A model generated the notes under the pieces. That model saw nothing but the letters and a program-made list of their open reading frames with translations, did not search any database and was not told the origin of the DNA. From Acidocella sp. KAb 2-4 (GTDB lineage: Bacteria > Pseudomonadota > Alphaproteobacteria > Acetobacterales > Acetobacteraceae): DNA of 64,000 nt. The DNA lies in NCBI RefSeq assembly GCF_020567705.1, contig NZ_JAJDJU010000013.1:26337-90336 (forward strand), in the 5' to 3' direction. A program made the position numbers and the translations under genes. Positions 38,679-52,143 of this stretch are shown piece after piece (the first letter of the stretch is position 1; each line of letters begins with the position of its first letter).

Positions 38679-40112
38679 ATGTACCAGGACGTATTGCTGC
38701 ATATTGGCGGCGAGTGGCGCGCGGCGCGCGGCGGCCGCACCCTCGACGTGATCAACCCGGCCACCGAGGAGGTGCTGGGCAAGCTCGCGCATGCGGGCAC
38801 CGATGATCTCGACGAGGCGCTGGACCATGCCGCCAAGGGCTTCGCCACCTGGAAGGCGATGACCGCCTATGACCGCTCCAAGATCATGCGCAAGGCCGCG
38901 GATCTCATCCGCGAGCGCGCCGACGCCATCGCCCGGCTGATGACCATGGAGCAGGGCAAGCCGGTGGGCGAGGCCAAGATCGAGATCATGGGTTCGGCCG
39001 ATGTGATCGACTGGTTCGCCGAGGAAGGCCGCCGCGCCTATGGCCGCGTCATCCCCAACCGTGTGCCGGGCGTGTACCAGCTTTCGCTGCGCGAGCCGGT
39101 GGGCGTGGTCGCGGGCTTCACCCCGTGGAACTTCCCGATGTCGCAGGCGGTGCGCAAGATCTCCGCGGCGCTGGCGGCGGGCTGCTCGTTCATCCTGAAG
39201 GGGCCCGAGGAGACCCCGGCCTCCTGCGCCGAGCTGGTGCGCGCCTATGTGGATGCCGGCGTGCCGCAGGGCGTGGTGCAGCTGGTGTTCGGCGTCCCGG
39301 CCGAGATTTCGGAGTATCTGATCCCGCATCCGGTGATCCGCAAGATCTCCTTCACCGGCTCCACCGTGGTGGGCAAGCACCTCGCCGCGCTGGCGGGCAA
39401 GCACATGAAGCGCGCGACCATGGAACTGGGAGGGCACGCGCCGAGCATCGTGTTCAACGACGCCGATCTCGACCAGGCCGCCACCATCCTGGCCGCCAAC
39501 AAGTTCCGCAATGCCGGGCAGGTCTGCGTGGCGCCGACGCGCTTCATCGTGCAGGAGGGCGTGTATGAGCCGTTCCTGGAGAAGTTCGTGGCCAAGTGTG
39601 AGGCGCTCAAGGTGGGCAACGGGCTGGAGGCTGGCACCACCATGGGGCCGCTTGCCAATGACCGTCGCGTGGCGGCCATGGAAGGGCTGATCGCGGATGC
39701 GGTGCAGAAGGGCGGCAAGGTGCGCACCGGTGGCAAGCGCATCGGCAATAAGGGTTATTTCTTCGAGCCGACCGTGCTCACGGATCTCGCCCCCGATTCC
39801 CGCGTGCTGAACGAGGAGCCGTTTGGCCCGCTGGCGCTGTTCCTGCCGTTCAAGACCCTGGATGACGCCATCTCCGAGGCTAACCGGCTGGAATACGGCC
39901 TCGCCGCCTACGCCTACACGCGCAACACCGCCACCGCCACGGCGCTGGGCGCGCGCATCGAGGCGGGCATGGTCGGCATCAACCACCACGGCCTGGCCCT
40001 GCCGGAGACGCCGTTCGGCGGCGTCAAGGATTCAGGCTATGGCTCCGAGGGCGGCGCCGAAGGGCTAGAGCCCTATCTGGTGACCAAGTTCGTCACCCAG
40101 GCGAGCGCCTAA
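38679..40112 (+). CDS. NAD(P)-dependent aldehyde dehydrogenase, succinate-semialdehyde dehydrogenase-like
   Basis: A 477-residue ALDH-superfamily enzyme. FTPWNFPMSQAVRKISAALA and FILKGPEETPASC mark the cofactor pocket, FTGSTVVGK the Rossmann part, ELGGHAPSIVF the general-base glutamate, NAGQVCVAPTRF the catalytic cysteine, and EEPFGPLALFLPF the C-terminal region. It resembles succinate-semialdehyde dehydrogenases, but relatives use other semialdehydes and glycolaldehyde. It is a single gene followed by a strong terminator. Confidence 0.85.
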   Translation: MYQDVLLHIGGEWRAARGGRTLDVINPATEEVLGKLAHAGTDDLDEALDHAAKGFATWKAMTAYDRSKIMRKAADLIRERADAIARLMTMEQGKPVGEAKIEIMGSADVIDWFAEEGRRAYGRVIPNRVPGVYQLSLREPVGVVAGFTPWNFPMSQAVRKISAALAAGCSFILKGPEETPASCAELVRAYVDAGVPQGVVQLVFGVPAEISEYLIPHPVIRKISFTGSTVVGKHLAALAGKHMKRATMELGGHAPSIVFNDADLDQAATILAANKFRNAGQVCVAPTRFIVQEGVYEPFLEKFVAKCEALKVGNGLEAGTTMGPLANDRRVAAMEGLIADAVQKGGKVRTGGKRIGNKGYFFEPTVLTDLAPDSRVLNEEPFGPLALFLPFKTLDDAISEANRLEYGLAAYAYTRNTATATALGARIEAGMVGINHHGLALPETPFGGVKDSGYGSEGGAEGLEPYLVTKFVTQASA

Positions 40113-40134
40113 GCCGCGCCCGGCTGAGGCAACG

Positions 40135-40165
40135 AGGCGGCATCCGCGCGGATGCCGCCTTTTTT
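40135..40165 (+). terminator. Strong terminator between aldehyde dehydrogenase and acyl-CoA ligase
   Basis: AGGCGGCATCC and GGATGCCGCCT form an 11-bp stem with loop GCGC, followed by six T. It lies in the 54-base gap between converging genes. The stem begins close to the aldehyde dehydrogenase stop at 40112. Confidence 0.9.
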
Positions 40166-40166
40166 G

Positions 40167-41807
40167 TCACGGCTGGCTGGCGAGCACGCCGTAAATCGCG
40201 CGCATGCGCTTTTTGTCGAGCTTGCCGACGGAGGTTTTCTCCAGCTCCAGGGCGAACACCACATGGTCGGGGATGGCGTAGCGCGACAGCTCCCCGGCAT
40301 CGACGCGCTTGCGCACCTCGTCCTTCAGCTCCTCCTCGGTCGTCTCGGCATCGGGTTTGAGCACGACGATGGCGACCGGACGTTCGCCCCAGCGGGCGTT
40401 CTCGATGCCGATCACCGCGCATTCATTCACCGCCGGGTGGCGCAGCAGGATGTCCTCCAACGCCAGCGAGGAGATCCATTCCCCGCCGGTTTTGATCACG
40501 TCCTTGCTGCGGTCGGCGATGTGCAGATAGCCCTCCGCGTCGATGGTGCCGATATCGCCGGTATGCAGCCAGCCGCCGCGCCAGAGCGCCTCGGAGGCTT
40601 CGGGGTTTTTGGTGTAGCCGGCGGTGAGGCTGGGGGCGCGGGCGACGATCTCGCCCATGCTCTTGCCGTCATGCGGCAGGGGGTTCATGTCCTCATCGAC
40701 GATGGCGATCTCGGCCAGCGCGGCGGGCAGGCCGGTGGAGCAGCGGATCGCCACATCCTTCTCCGCGCCGGGGGCGCCGGGCTCGGAATCACGCTTGAGC
40801 TGGGCGAGGGAGAGGATCGGGCAGGTCTCTGACATGCCATAGCCGGTGAACACGTCGATCCCGCGCGCCAGAGCGGCGCGGCAGAGCGCCTGCGGCATGG
40901 CCGAGCCGCCGATGATTACCCGCCAGCCATCGAGGTCGATCTCCCTGGCCTCGGGGGCGGTGAGGATCATGTGCAGGATGGTCGGCACGCAATGCGAGAT
41001 GGTCACGCCCTCGCTGGCCAGCAGCCGAAGCACGGTGGCGGGCAGGAACCGCCCGGCATAGACCTGCTGCATCCCCATCAGCGTCGCCACATAGGGGAAG
41101 CCCCAGGCATGCACATGGAACATCGGGGTGAGGGGGAGATACACATCCTCGCGCGAGACGCGCCCGTTCATCCCGCCCATCAGCACCGTGGACATCAGCG
41201 TGAGCGTGTGCAGCACGAGCTGGCGGTGGGTGAAGTACACGCCCTTGGGCAGGCCGGTGGTGCCGGTGGTGTAGAAGGTGGTGGCAATGGTGTATTCGCT
41301 GAAATCCGGGAATTCCGCGACCGGCGTGGCGGCGGCGAGCAGCGCCTCGTACTCCCCCGCGTAAAGCGCGCCACCGATGGGCTCGGCTGTGCCATCATCG
41401 CTGAGGCAGACGATATGGCGCAGCCGTGGCAGCTTGTCGCGGATCTGCGCGAAGACCGGGTAGAAATCCTTGTTGATGAGCAGGATTTCCGCCTCGGCAT
41501 GGTCGATGGTGTAGGCGATCTGCTCCGGGCTGAGGCGGATATTCACCATCATCAGCGTGCAGCCGAGCATCGGCACGGCGAAATAGGCTTCAAGATAACG
41601 GTGCGAGTCCCAGTCCATCACCGCCACGCGGGTGCCGCGCAGCGCGCCCAGCGCGCCCAGCGCCCCACCCAGGCGGTGGATGCGCGCCGCCAGCTCCGGG
41701 TAGGTGAAGCGCTGCGTGCCGCGATAGACGATCTGCTTGCGGCTGGCCTGGGCGAGCGGCGTCTTCAGCAGGTTTTTGATCAGCAGCTGATAATCATGGG
41801 CCGGCAT
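40167..41807 (-). CDS. AMP-forming acyl-CoA synthetase (fatty-acid ligase)
   Basis: A 546-residue adenylate-forming ligase that activates a carboxylic acid to its CoA ester. The AMP loop is FYTTGTTGLPKGVYFTH, followed by YGMSETCP, GWLHTGDIGTIDAEGYLHIA and the C-terminal catalytic lysine region SVGKLDKKRMR. It looks like AlkK/DmdB-type medium- and long-chain acid ligases. It lies 69 bases after cmk on the same strand, where many alphaproteobacteria have rpsA. Together with the fad cluster at the left of the window it could supply acyl-CoA for beta-oxidation. Confidence 0.85.
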   Translation of the reverse strand: MPAHDYQLLIKNLLKTPLAQASRKQIVYRGTQRFTYPELAARIHRLGGALGALGALRGTRVAVMDWDSHRYLEAYFAVPMLGCTLMMVNIRLSPEQIAYTIDHAEAEILLINKDFYPVFAQIRDKLPRLRHIVCLSDDGTAEPIGGALYAGEYEALLAAATPVAEFPDFSEYTIATTFYTTGTTGLPKGVYFTHRQLVLHTLTLMSTVLMGGMNGRVSREDVYLPLTPMFHVHAWGFPYVATLMGMQQVYAGRFLPATVLRLLASEGVTISHCVPTILHMILTAPEAREIDLDGWRVIIGGSAMPQALCRAALARGIDVFTGYGMSETCPILSLAQLKRDSEPGAPGAEKDVAIRCSTGLPAALAEIAIVDEDMNPLPHDGKSMGEIVARAPSLTAGYTKNPEASEALWRGGWLHTGDIGTIDAEGYLHIADRSKDVIKTGGEWISSLALEDILLRHPAVNECAVIGIENARWGERPVAIVVLKPDAETTEEELKDEVRKRVDAGELSRYAIPDHVVFALELEKTSVGKLDKKRMRAIYGVLASQP

Positions 41808-41876
41808 GGTTCGCTCCCGGTTCGTTATGGTTGGGAGCGATAATGGCCCGTTGGACCGGATTTACAAGCGGCCCGT

Positions 41877-42509
41877 TCAGCCCGCCGCGTGCGTGGTGAG
41901 GGCGCGAATCCGGGCCAGCGCATAGGCGAAGGCCTCGTCGGCATTCATATGCGTGGTGTCGATCAGCTCCGCGTCCGGCGCCTTCATCAGCGGCGCGGCG
42001 GCGCGGGTGCGGTCGGCCTCGTCGCGCGCCTGCACATCGGCGATCACTTCGACCAGCGCCACCGGCTCGCCGCGGGCGAGGCATTCCTTATAGCGCCGCT
42101 CGGCCCGGGCCTCGACGCTGGCGGTGACGAATAGTTTCACATCGGCATGCGGGAAGATGATGGTGCCGATATCGCGCCCATCCAGCACCGCGCCGTGGGA
42201 ATTGCCGAAATGGCGCTGGAAGTCGAGCAGCGCTTGGCGCACTTCGGGGATGGAGGCGACCTGGCTGGCGGCGCGCGAGGTGGCGGCGTCGCGCAGATCG
42301 GTGCGGGCGAGGTCGGCCTTGCCCAGGCTTTGCGCGGCGGCCAGGGCGGCTTTGGTGTCGGCGGGGTCGGCTCCGGCCTCCAGCACGCGCTTGGCGGTGG
42401 CGCGGTAGAGGATGCCGGTGTCGAGATATGGCAGGCCGAGCGCGGCGGCGATGCGCTTGGCAAGCGTGCCCTTGCCCGCGGCGGCGGGGCCGTCGATCGC
42501 GATGATCAC
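41877..42509 (-). CDS. cmk: Cytidylate kinase
   Basis: A 210-residue P-loop kinase that phosphorylates CMP and d[23 protein letters not shown] is the P-loop, [12 protein letters not shown] the CMP region, [20 protein letters not shown] and [20 protein letters not shown] follow. It starts with GTG at 42509, overlapping the aroA stop by four bases (GTGA), so translation is coupled. Length is normal for the family. Confidence 0.93.
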   Translation of the reverse strand: MIIAIDGPAAAGKGTLAKRIAAALGLPYLDTGILYRATAKRVLEAGADPADTKAALAAAQSLGKADLARTDLRDAATSRAASQVASIPEVRQALLDFQRHFGNSHGAVLDGRDIGTIIFPHADVKLFVTASVEARAERRYKECLARGEPVALVEVIADVQARDEADRTRAAAPLMKAPDAELIDTTHMNADEAFAYALARIRALTTHAAG

Positions 42510-43840
42510 GCCGCCGCCATGTCGGCGCCGAGGCCGCGCATGAGTTTCAGGAAGCCGGGGAAGGAGGTGTCGATGAAGCTCGCATCGTCGATGCGCACCG
42601 GCTCGCGGCTGGCCTGGCCCAGCACCAGGGCGGACATGGCGAGCCGGTGGTCCATATGCGTCTCCACCAGCCCGCCGCCGGGGATGGCGCCGGTGCCGTG
42701 GATGATCAGGTCGTCGCCTTCGATCTCGACACGCACGCCGTTCACCCGCAGCAGCGCGGCGGTGGCGGAGAGGCGGTCGGATTCCTTCACCCGCAGCTCG
42801 GACAGCCCGCGCAAGCGCGAGGTGCCGCTGGCGGCGGCGCAGAGCACGGCGAGCACCGGGTATTCGTCGATCATGCTCGGCGCGCGCTCGGCGGGAACAT
42901 CGACGGCGCGCAGTGCGGCATGCGCGGCCACGATGTCGCCCACCGGCTCGCCGCCTTCGACACGGGCATTCTCGATGGCGAGGTCCGCGCCCATCTCGCG
43001 CAGCGTCTCGAACAGGCCGGTGCGCAGCGGGTTGAGCCCGACATTGGCGATGATCACGCGCGAGCCGGGCACCAGCAGCGCGGCGGCGATGGGGAAGGCG
43101 GCGGAGGACGGGTCGCCCGGCACCACCACATCGGCGGCGCGCAGCTCCGGCTGGCCGGTGAGGCGGATGACGCGGCCCTTGCCCGCCCGAGCCACGGAAA
43201 CCTCGGCGCCGAAATGGCGCAGCATGTTCTCGGAATGGTCGCGGGTCGGCTCCGGTTCCTCGACCTCGGTGACGCCGCGCGCGTTGAGCCCGGCGAGCAG
43301 GATGGCGGATTTCACCTGCGCCGAGGCCACGGGCAGACGGTAGGTGAGCGGCATCGCCTCGCGCGTGCCGACGATGGTGAGCGGCAGGCGGTTGCCCGCG
43401 CGGGCGAAGAATTGCGCGCCCGTGCCCTTCAGCGGCTCGATCACACGGGCCATCGGGCGTTTGCGCAGGCTGGCGTCGCCGGTCATCACCGCATACAGGT
43501 CGTGGCTGGCCAGGATGCCCGCGAGCAGCCGCGCGGCGGTGCCGGAATTGCCCATGTCCAGCACGTCCGCCGGTTCGGTGAGGCCGCCAATGCCGCGCCC
43601 GGCGACCAGCCAATCGGCGCCATCGCGGGTGATCTCGGCCCCCAAGGCGCGCATGGCGGCGGCGGTGCGCAGCACGTCCTCGCCCTCCAGCAGGCCGGTG
43701 ATGCGGGTCTGCCCCACCGCTAGCGCGCCGAACATGAGGGCGCGGTGGCTGATGGATTTGTCGCCGGGCACGGCGATCTGGCCGGAGAGCGGCGCTGCGG
43801 GACGGGCGGAGCGGTGCGGGCGGGGCGTGGACAAGTTCAT
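42506..43840 (-). CDS. aroA: 3-phosphoshikimate 1-carboxyvinyltransferase (EPSP synthase), class II-like
   Basis: A 444-residue enzyme joining shikimate-3-phosphate and PEP for aromatic amino acids. Motifs used to define class II enzymes are present: GDKSISHR at residues 26-33, SAQVK, RDHSE and a NPLR region, together with [11 protein letters not shown] and [10 protein letters not shown]. The residue equal to Ala100 of the glyphosate-insensitive CP4 enzyme is Gly100 here ([11 protein letters not shown]). Glycine is the residue of sensitive enzymes, so this one is predicted to be sensitive despite the class II backbone. ATG 43840 aligns with the CP4 N-terminus. Confidence 0.94.
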   Translation of the reverse strand: MNLSTPRPHRSARPAAPLSGQIAVPGDKSISHRALMFGALAVGQTRITGLLEGEDVLRTAAAMRALGAEITRDGADWLVAGRGIGGLTEPADVLDMGNSGTAARLLAGILASHDLYAVMTGDASLRKRPMARVIEPLKGTGAQFFARAGNRLPLTIVGTREAMPLTYRLPVASAQVKSAILLAGLNARGVTEVEEPEPTRDHSENMLRHFGAEVSVARAGKGRVIRLTGQPELRAADVVVPGDPSSAAFPIAAALLVPGSRVIIANVGLNPLRTGLFETLREMGADLAIENARVEGGEPVGDIVAAHAALRAVDVPAERAPSMIDEYPVLAVLCAAASGTSRLRGLSELRVKESDRLSATAALLRVNGVRVEIEGDDLIIHGTGAIPGGGLVETHMDHRLAMSALVLGQASREPVRIDDASFIDTSFPGFLKLMRGLGADMAAA

Positions 43841-43942
43841 GCCGGGCCGATTAGCACGGCTAAGCCGGTTTGACATAGGCCGCCGGGCATGGCATCGCGC
43901 CGCCCTTGGACCACGAGATGCAGATTTGACCTGAGGTTGGAC

Positions 43943-44269
43943 ATGGCGAAACCAGAGCTTGGAGAAAAACATACCTGCGTGTCTTGCGGCGCGCGGTTTT
44001 TCGACCTCGGCAAGGAACCGGCGATGTGCCCGAAATGCGGCACCGAGCAGCCGGCTGAGCAGCCGCGGCTGAAACGCGCCGCACCGCAGCCCGAAGAGCA
44101 GAAGAAGGTGGCGAAGCCGATGCTCGACGGGGACGACGTGGATGTGGAAGTGCCCGATGACGGCGATGACGAGGACATTCTGGAGGATGCGGATGACCTC
44201 GACGACGATACCGGCGTGATCGACGCCGATATCGACGTGCAGCCAGAAGGCAATGACGACGAGCGGTAA
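43943..44269 (+). CDS. TIGR02300 (FYDLN acid) family protein
   Basis: A 108-residue acidic protein. A zinc-ribbon-like N-terminus has two CxxC pairs ([20 protein letters not shown] then PKCG), followed by a long Asp/Glu tail ([20 protein letters not shown]). The family is conserved next to aroA in alphaproteobacteria, as here, divergent with a 102-base gap that has a TTGACA hexamer at 43870. Function is unknown. ATG 43943 gives the family start MAKPELG; a longer reading frame to the left is not supported. Confidence 0.85.
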   Translation: MAKPELGEKHTCVSCGARFFDLGKEPAMCPKCGTEQPAEQPRLKRAAPQPEEQKKVAKPMLDGDDVDVEVPDDGDDEDILEDADDLDDDTGVIDADIDVQPEGNDDER

Positions 44270-44289
44270 CCAGCCCGCGCGCTAACAAG

Positions 44290-44317
44290 AAACCCGGCCG
44301 AGAGGCCGGGTTTTTTT
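44290..44317. terminator. Terminator between the TIGR02300 and AsmA genes
   Basis: ACCCGGCC (44292-44299) and GGCCGGGT (44304-44311) form an 8-bp stem closed by GAGA, followed by seven T on the plus strand. It serves the TIGR02300 gene and, read backward, has a weaker T-rich flank for the AsmA gene. Confidence 0.9.
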
Positions 44318-47083
44318 ATGGCTTTGGCGCCGGGGCTTGCCAGCCCAGCGCCGCTTTCAACTGGGCGCTGTGGCGCGGCGCGCGCCAGGGGCCGAGCACA
44401 AGCAGCGTGGTGCTGAGCGGCGGTTTCACCGCCGGGTGCAGGCTGAGGCGCAGGGCGAGGGATTGGTCGAACAGGTCGATACCGCTGCCATCGGCGCCGG
44501 TGATGCTGCCTTGCGGCCCGGTGAGGCTGAGTTGAGTGAGGGTGCAATTGCCCTGCGCCAGCGTGCCGGCGAGGCTGAGCGTGGTGTAGGCCGTGCTGCC
44601 GGCGGCGAGGGCGGCGCGCAGCTTGGGCGCGGCGTCCGGCTTGCCCAGCGCGGCGGCGAAATTGCCAAGGCTGATGCCGCCGAGCCGCCCATGCGTGGCG
44701 GTGAGCGTGGCGGTGCCCCCCAGCGTGGCCAGCCAGTTCTTGGGGCTGTAGCCGCTGGCGGTGAGGCTGGCGGTGGCGTTCACCGTGCCGCTCGGCAGGC
44801 TGTAGGGAAAGCGCACCGGCAACGCCAGGGCGGGCGCGTTGACGTTTTGCGCCAGCAGATTGAGGTTGAACTCTGGCGCGGCGGTGGGGCTGAGCGTGGC
44901 GGCAAGGCTGCCGGAGACGGTGCCGCCGCCCAGCTGCGCGCGGGTGAGGGCGAGCTTGGCGCTGTTCGCCCCCAGGGTGAGGCTGGCGCTGGCGGCGCCG
45001 AGAATCGGGGTGCCGGCATAGAGCACGCGGTTGGCGCTAAGGCCGATCTTGCCCTGCACGGGCAGGCTGCCCGGCAGGGGCAGGCTGGCGGGCAGCGGCG
45101 GCAGGGCCAGGGTGTCAGCGTCGATCTGCCCGGAGATGGCGCCCTTTTGCACCATCACCTGCCCGGTGGCGGAAAGCGCGCCGAGGCTGAGCACGAAATC
45201 ATTGAGCCCGTAAGTGTCGGCCGAGGCGCTGACGCGCGCGCGCAGCGAGATCGAGCCAGGGCCGGGGAAGGCCACGTCATGCTCCAGCCCCAGCAGTTGC
45301 AGCGCGGCGATCGCATCCGGGTGGCGCAGCGAGAAGGCGCCCGTGGCGGTCATGTGGGTGAGATCGATGACCGGGGCGGCGGTAACCGTGAAATCACCCA
45401 GCGTGGCGACGGCGCTGGTGGCGAGCGCATCGGCCGGGCCGCGCGCCGCGACCAGCAGCGAGAGGCGCGGCTGGGTGAGTGCGGCGGGCGGCGTCCAGGC
45501 CGCGGGCAGCAACGCGGCGAGCGGCGCGGCGGAGGGGATCTGCAAAAACCCGTGCGCCGAGGTGACCCGGCCCGAGGCATCGAGCGTGAAGCTGCCCGCG
45601 GCCAGCCCGCCATAAAGATTGGCGGTGGCGCGGCGGATGTTGAGCGTGCCGTCCAGCGCCGCGTCCACCGCGAGGTTTTGCAGCTTCACCGGCCCGGCAT
45701 CGGCGTGCGCGGCGGCGATCTCGCCATCGAACACCACGCCCTTGCCCTGGGTCTGCCCGACCCAGGTAATCAGCGGTGCCAGCGCCAGATGGTCGAAACT
45801 CAGGCTGCCATCGGCCCGCCCGGCGGTGAGCGCGAGATTGCCGGAGACATGGTCCGCGCCCAGCGTGCCGGAGAGGTTTTGCAGCGCCGGGCTGGCCAGG
45901 GTGCCGGTGAGGGTGGCGGTGAGATGCGCGCTCGGCCAGTTGGCGGGGGCGGTGGCGTGATAGGCGGCGGCCAGGGCGGCGGTGTCGGGCACGCTCAGGC
46001 TGGTCTGGAAATTGGCAGCTCCGGCGGGGCTGAGGCTGCCGCTGGCGCCGAGCGTGCCGCCGCCGGGCAGGGTGAGGGCGAGGCTGTTAACCGCCAGCCC
46101 GCCCGGCCCGGTGGCGAGGCTGGTTTGCAGCGCCGGGAAGCTCTGCCCGGCCAGGGTCACGTTGCTGGCTTGCAGGGTGAGGGCGAGCGGTGGCAGCGAT
46201 GTCCACACCGGCGGCAGGTTGGCGGCGGCGGCGCGCAGGGCGTCGAGGTCGAGGTTTTGGCCGCTGAGCGTGGCGCTCAGGCCGGGGTGGGCGAAGCTGA
46301 AGCCGGCATTGCCCGAGAGGCTGGCCTGGCCCTGGGTGAGGCTGAGCTGGCTGGCGGTGATGCCGTTGCCATCCACCGCCAGCGTGGCGCTGGCGGCGAT
46401 GCCCTGCGGCAGCTTGGCGGTGAGCTGCCCGGTGAGGCTGCTATCCCCGTTCAGCGTGCCAGAGACATCGAGGCTCGCCCCGAGAAGCCCGGCCTGGATG
46501 GAGAGCGGCGCGGATTGGTCGAGCGCCACTGGCCCCAGCGCCAGGCTGAGCGTGACGCCCTGGCCGAACAGCGCGCCATTGCCCGAGACGCTGACCGCGC
46601 CGCCTTGGCCGGTGAACAAATCGGCGTTGACCTCGGTGAAGCCGATGCCGCCGAAGCGTATGGTACCGTTGTTAATATGTGCGTGCAGCGCCGCCAGCCA
46701 GGGCGGCGGGGCGACGGATTGCGGCCCGGCGGGCAGCGGCCAGGGGAAGTCGGCGCTCGGCTGGTCGAGATTGAGCGTCTGCACCGCGAGTTGTCCGCGC
46801 AGCAGGGCCGGCAACGAGATGTCCATGACCAAGGCCTGGGCGGTGATCACCTCGTTGTCGGGCCCGGAGATGGTGACATTGGTGGCGGCGATCTCGGGCC
46901 GGGGCAGCAGGGCGAGCTTGAGCCGCCCGCCAATATGCACCTGCCGCCCGATCAGCGAGGAGGCGAAGGCCTCAATGGCCGGGCGGTGCGCCTGCGAGCC
47001 GACGAAGCCGGGCAGCGCCAGCAGCGCGCCGAGCAGGGCCAGAAGCAGCCCGAGCGGGAGCAGCCAGAGGGCGTTTTTTTTGC

Positions 47084-47087
<4 letters not shown>
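44316..47087 (-). CDS. AsmA family protein
   Basis: A 923-residue membrane-anchored protein. A start ([18 protein letters not shown]) forms an N-terminal inner-membrane helix, and [20 protein letters not shown] with [14 protein letters not shown] matches the AsmA N-terminal domain; the rest is a long repetitive beta-rich series ([23 protein letters not shown] strands) as in AsmA/TamB-type bridges that carry phospholipids or assist outer-membrane assembly. It starts at TTG 47087 overlapping the hydantoinase stop (TTGA); the upstream in-frame residues are Arg-rich and are the antisense-like part of that gene. The C-terminal [18 protein letters not shown] region is AsmA-2-like. Confidence 0.82.
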
Positions 47088-50653
<3,566 letters not shown>

Positions 50654-50728
50654 GCCCTTGCCCAACAATGCCGCCTTGGTTGATGTCCGATTGTTGGGCC
50701 GGGTTCAAGGGCGTGCTAGACTGCGCGC

Positions 50729-51502
50729 ATGAGTTATTGGGGCAAGTTCATCGGCGGGCTGGCCGGGTTCGCCATGGGTGGGCCGGTAGGGGCGCTGTTT
50801 GGCGCGGCGCTGGGCCACGCGGCGGATGAGGGGAAGTTTCAGGCGTTTTCGTTTTTCGGCGACCGGGTGATGCCGTTCGACGATGCGCGGACAACCGCCA
50901 TGCTCGGCGGGCGGGACCAGGTTTTCGCCGTGAGCGTGACCGTGCTCGCCGCCAAGCTGGCGAAATGCGACGGCCCGGTGAACCGCGCCGAGATCGCTGG
51001 GTTCAAGACCAGTTTCGCGATCCCGCCTGAAAACGCCGCCGAGGTGGGCAGGCTGTTCGACAGCGCGCGCGACAGCGCCGAGGGGTTTGAGCGCTACGCC
51101 CTGCAATTGGGGCAGGCGTTCTCCGACAGCCGGGGGATTTTGGAGCAGGTGCTGGCCGGGCTGTATCAGGTCGCCCGCGCCGATGACGCGGTGAACGGGG
51201 CGGAGGCGGCGTTTCTGGCGCGGGTGGGCCAAGCCTTCCGGCTGGATGAGGCGGCGATACGCCGGGCCGCGGGCGGGGCGGCGGCGGCGCAGCCCACCGA
51301 GGACGCCTATGCCGTGCTCGGCCTGCGCCGCAACGCCAGCGCCGAGGAGATCCGCGCCCGCTGGAAGCAGTTGGTGCGTGAGCATCACCCTGATGTGCTG
51401 GCCTCGCAGGGCGCCTCGGCCAGCCGGATCAAGCTGGCCTCGGAGAAGGTGGCGCGGATCAACGCCGCCTACGACGCCATCAAGCGCGAGCGGCGGCTGT
51501 AG
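50729..51502 (+). CDS. djlA: DjlA-like co-chaperone (TerB plus J domain)
   Basis: A 257-residue protein. The N-terminus has a Gly-rich hydrophobic segment (IGGLAGFAMGGPVGALFGAA) that may insert in the membrane, followed by a TerB-like helical domain (FAVSVTVLAAKLAKCDGPVN, then ADDAVNGAEAAFLARVGQAF) and a C-terminal J domain at about residues 190-257 with the essential HPD in VREHHPDVLASQ. It recruits DnaK. DjlA proteins in other bacteria affect capsule synthesis and stress response. Starts 75 bases from the divergent hydantoinase. Confidence 0.86.
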   Translation: MSYWGKFIGGLAGFAMGGPVGALFGAALGHAADEGKFQAFSFFGDRVMPFDDARTTAMLGGRDQVFAVSVTVLAAKLAKCDGPVNRAEIAGFKTSFAIPPENAAEVGRLFDSARDSAEGFERYALQLGQAFSDSRGILEQVLAGLYQVARADDAVNGAEAAFLARVGQAFRLDEAAIRRAAGGAAAAQPTEDAYAVLGLRRNASAEEIRARWKQLVREHHPDVLASQGASASRIKLASEKVARINAAYDAIKRERRL

Positions 51503-51504
51503 CG

Positions 51505-52143
51505 ATGTTTCCGCATTTTGAAGTGTTTCTGGCGGCGGCGCTGGTGCTGGCGGTGCTGCCGGGGCCGAGTATTTTCTATGTGAGCACGCGCAGCCTCGCG
51601 GCGGGGCGGCTGGAGGGGCTGGCCTCGGGCGCGGGCACCGGCATTGGCGGCATGGTGCATGTGGTGGCCGGGGCGGCCGGGGTGTCGGCGCTGGTGCTGG
51701 CCAGCGCCAAGCTGTTCGCGCTGCTCAAGCTGGCCGGGGCGGCGTATCTGGTGTGGATGGGCATCGGCATGATCCGCGGCGCCCGGCGCGACGGGCAGAT
51801 ATTGCAGGCGGTGGCGCCGCGCCCGGCTGATCCGCGCCGGGCGGTGGTGGATGGCATATTGGTGGAGGCGCTGAACCCGAAGACGGCGGCGTTCTTCCTC
51901 GCCTTCCTGCCGCAATTCGTCGATCTGACGCGCGGGCATGTGGCGCTGCAATTCGCGGCGCTGGGGCTGGTCTCGGTGGCGCTGAACACCAGCGCGGACC
52001 TCGCCGTGGCGCTGGCGGCGGGGGCGGTGCGCGGCTCGCTGGCCGGGCGCGCGGCGGCGATCACCCGTGTGCGCCAGGGGGCGGGCGGGCTGATGGTGGC
52101 GCTAGGGCTCGACCTGCTGCTGACCCGGAGGCTTTCCGCATGA
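51505..52143 (+). CDS. LysE/RhtB family exporter
   Basis: A 212-residue membrane protein with six hydrophobic segments. The N-terminal FEVFLAAALVLAVLPGPSIF carries the PGP motif of the RhtB subfamily, and ALNPKTAAFFLAFLPQFVDL is the second signature. These proteins export amino acids such as homoserine, threonine or lysine. Substrate cannot be told. It follows djlA after two bases and overlaps the amidase gene by four bases. Confidence 0.86.
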   Translation: MFPHFEVFLAAALVLAVLPGPSIFYVSTRSLAAGRLEGLASGAGTGIGGMVHVVAGAAGVSALVLASAKLFALLKLAGAAYLVWMGIGMIRGARRDGQILQAVAPRPADPRRAVVDGILVEALNPKTAAFFLAFLPQFVDLTRGHVALQFAALGLVSVALNTSADLAVALAAGAVRGSLAGRAAAITRVRQGAGGLMVALGLDLLLTRRLSA

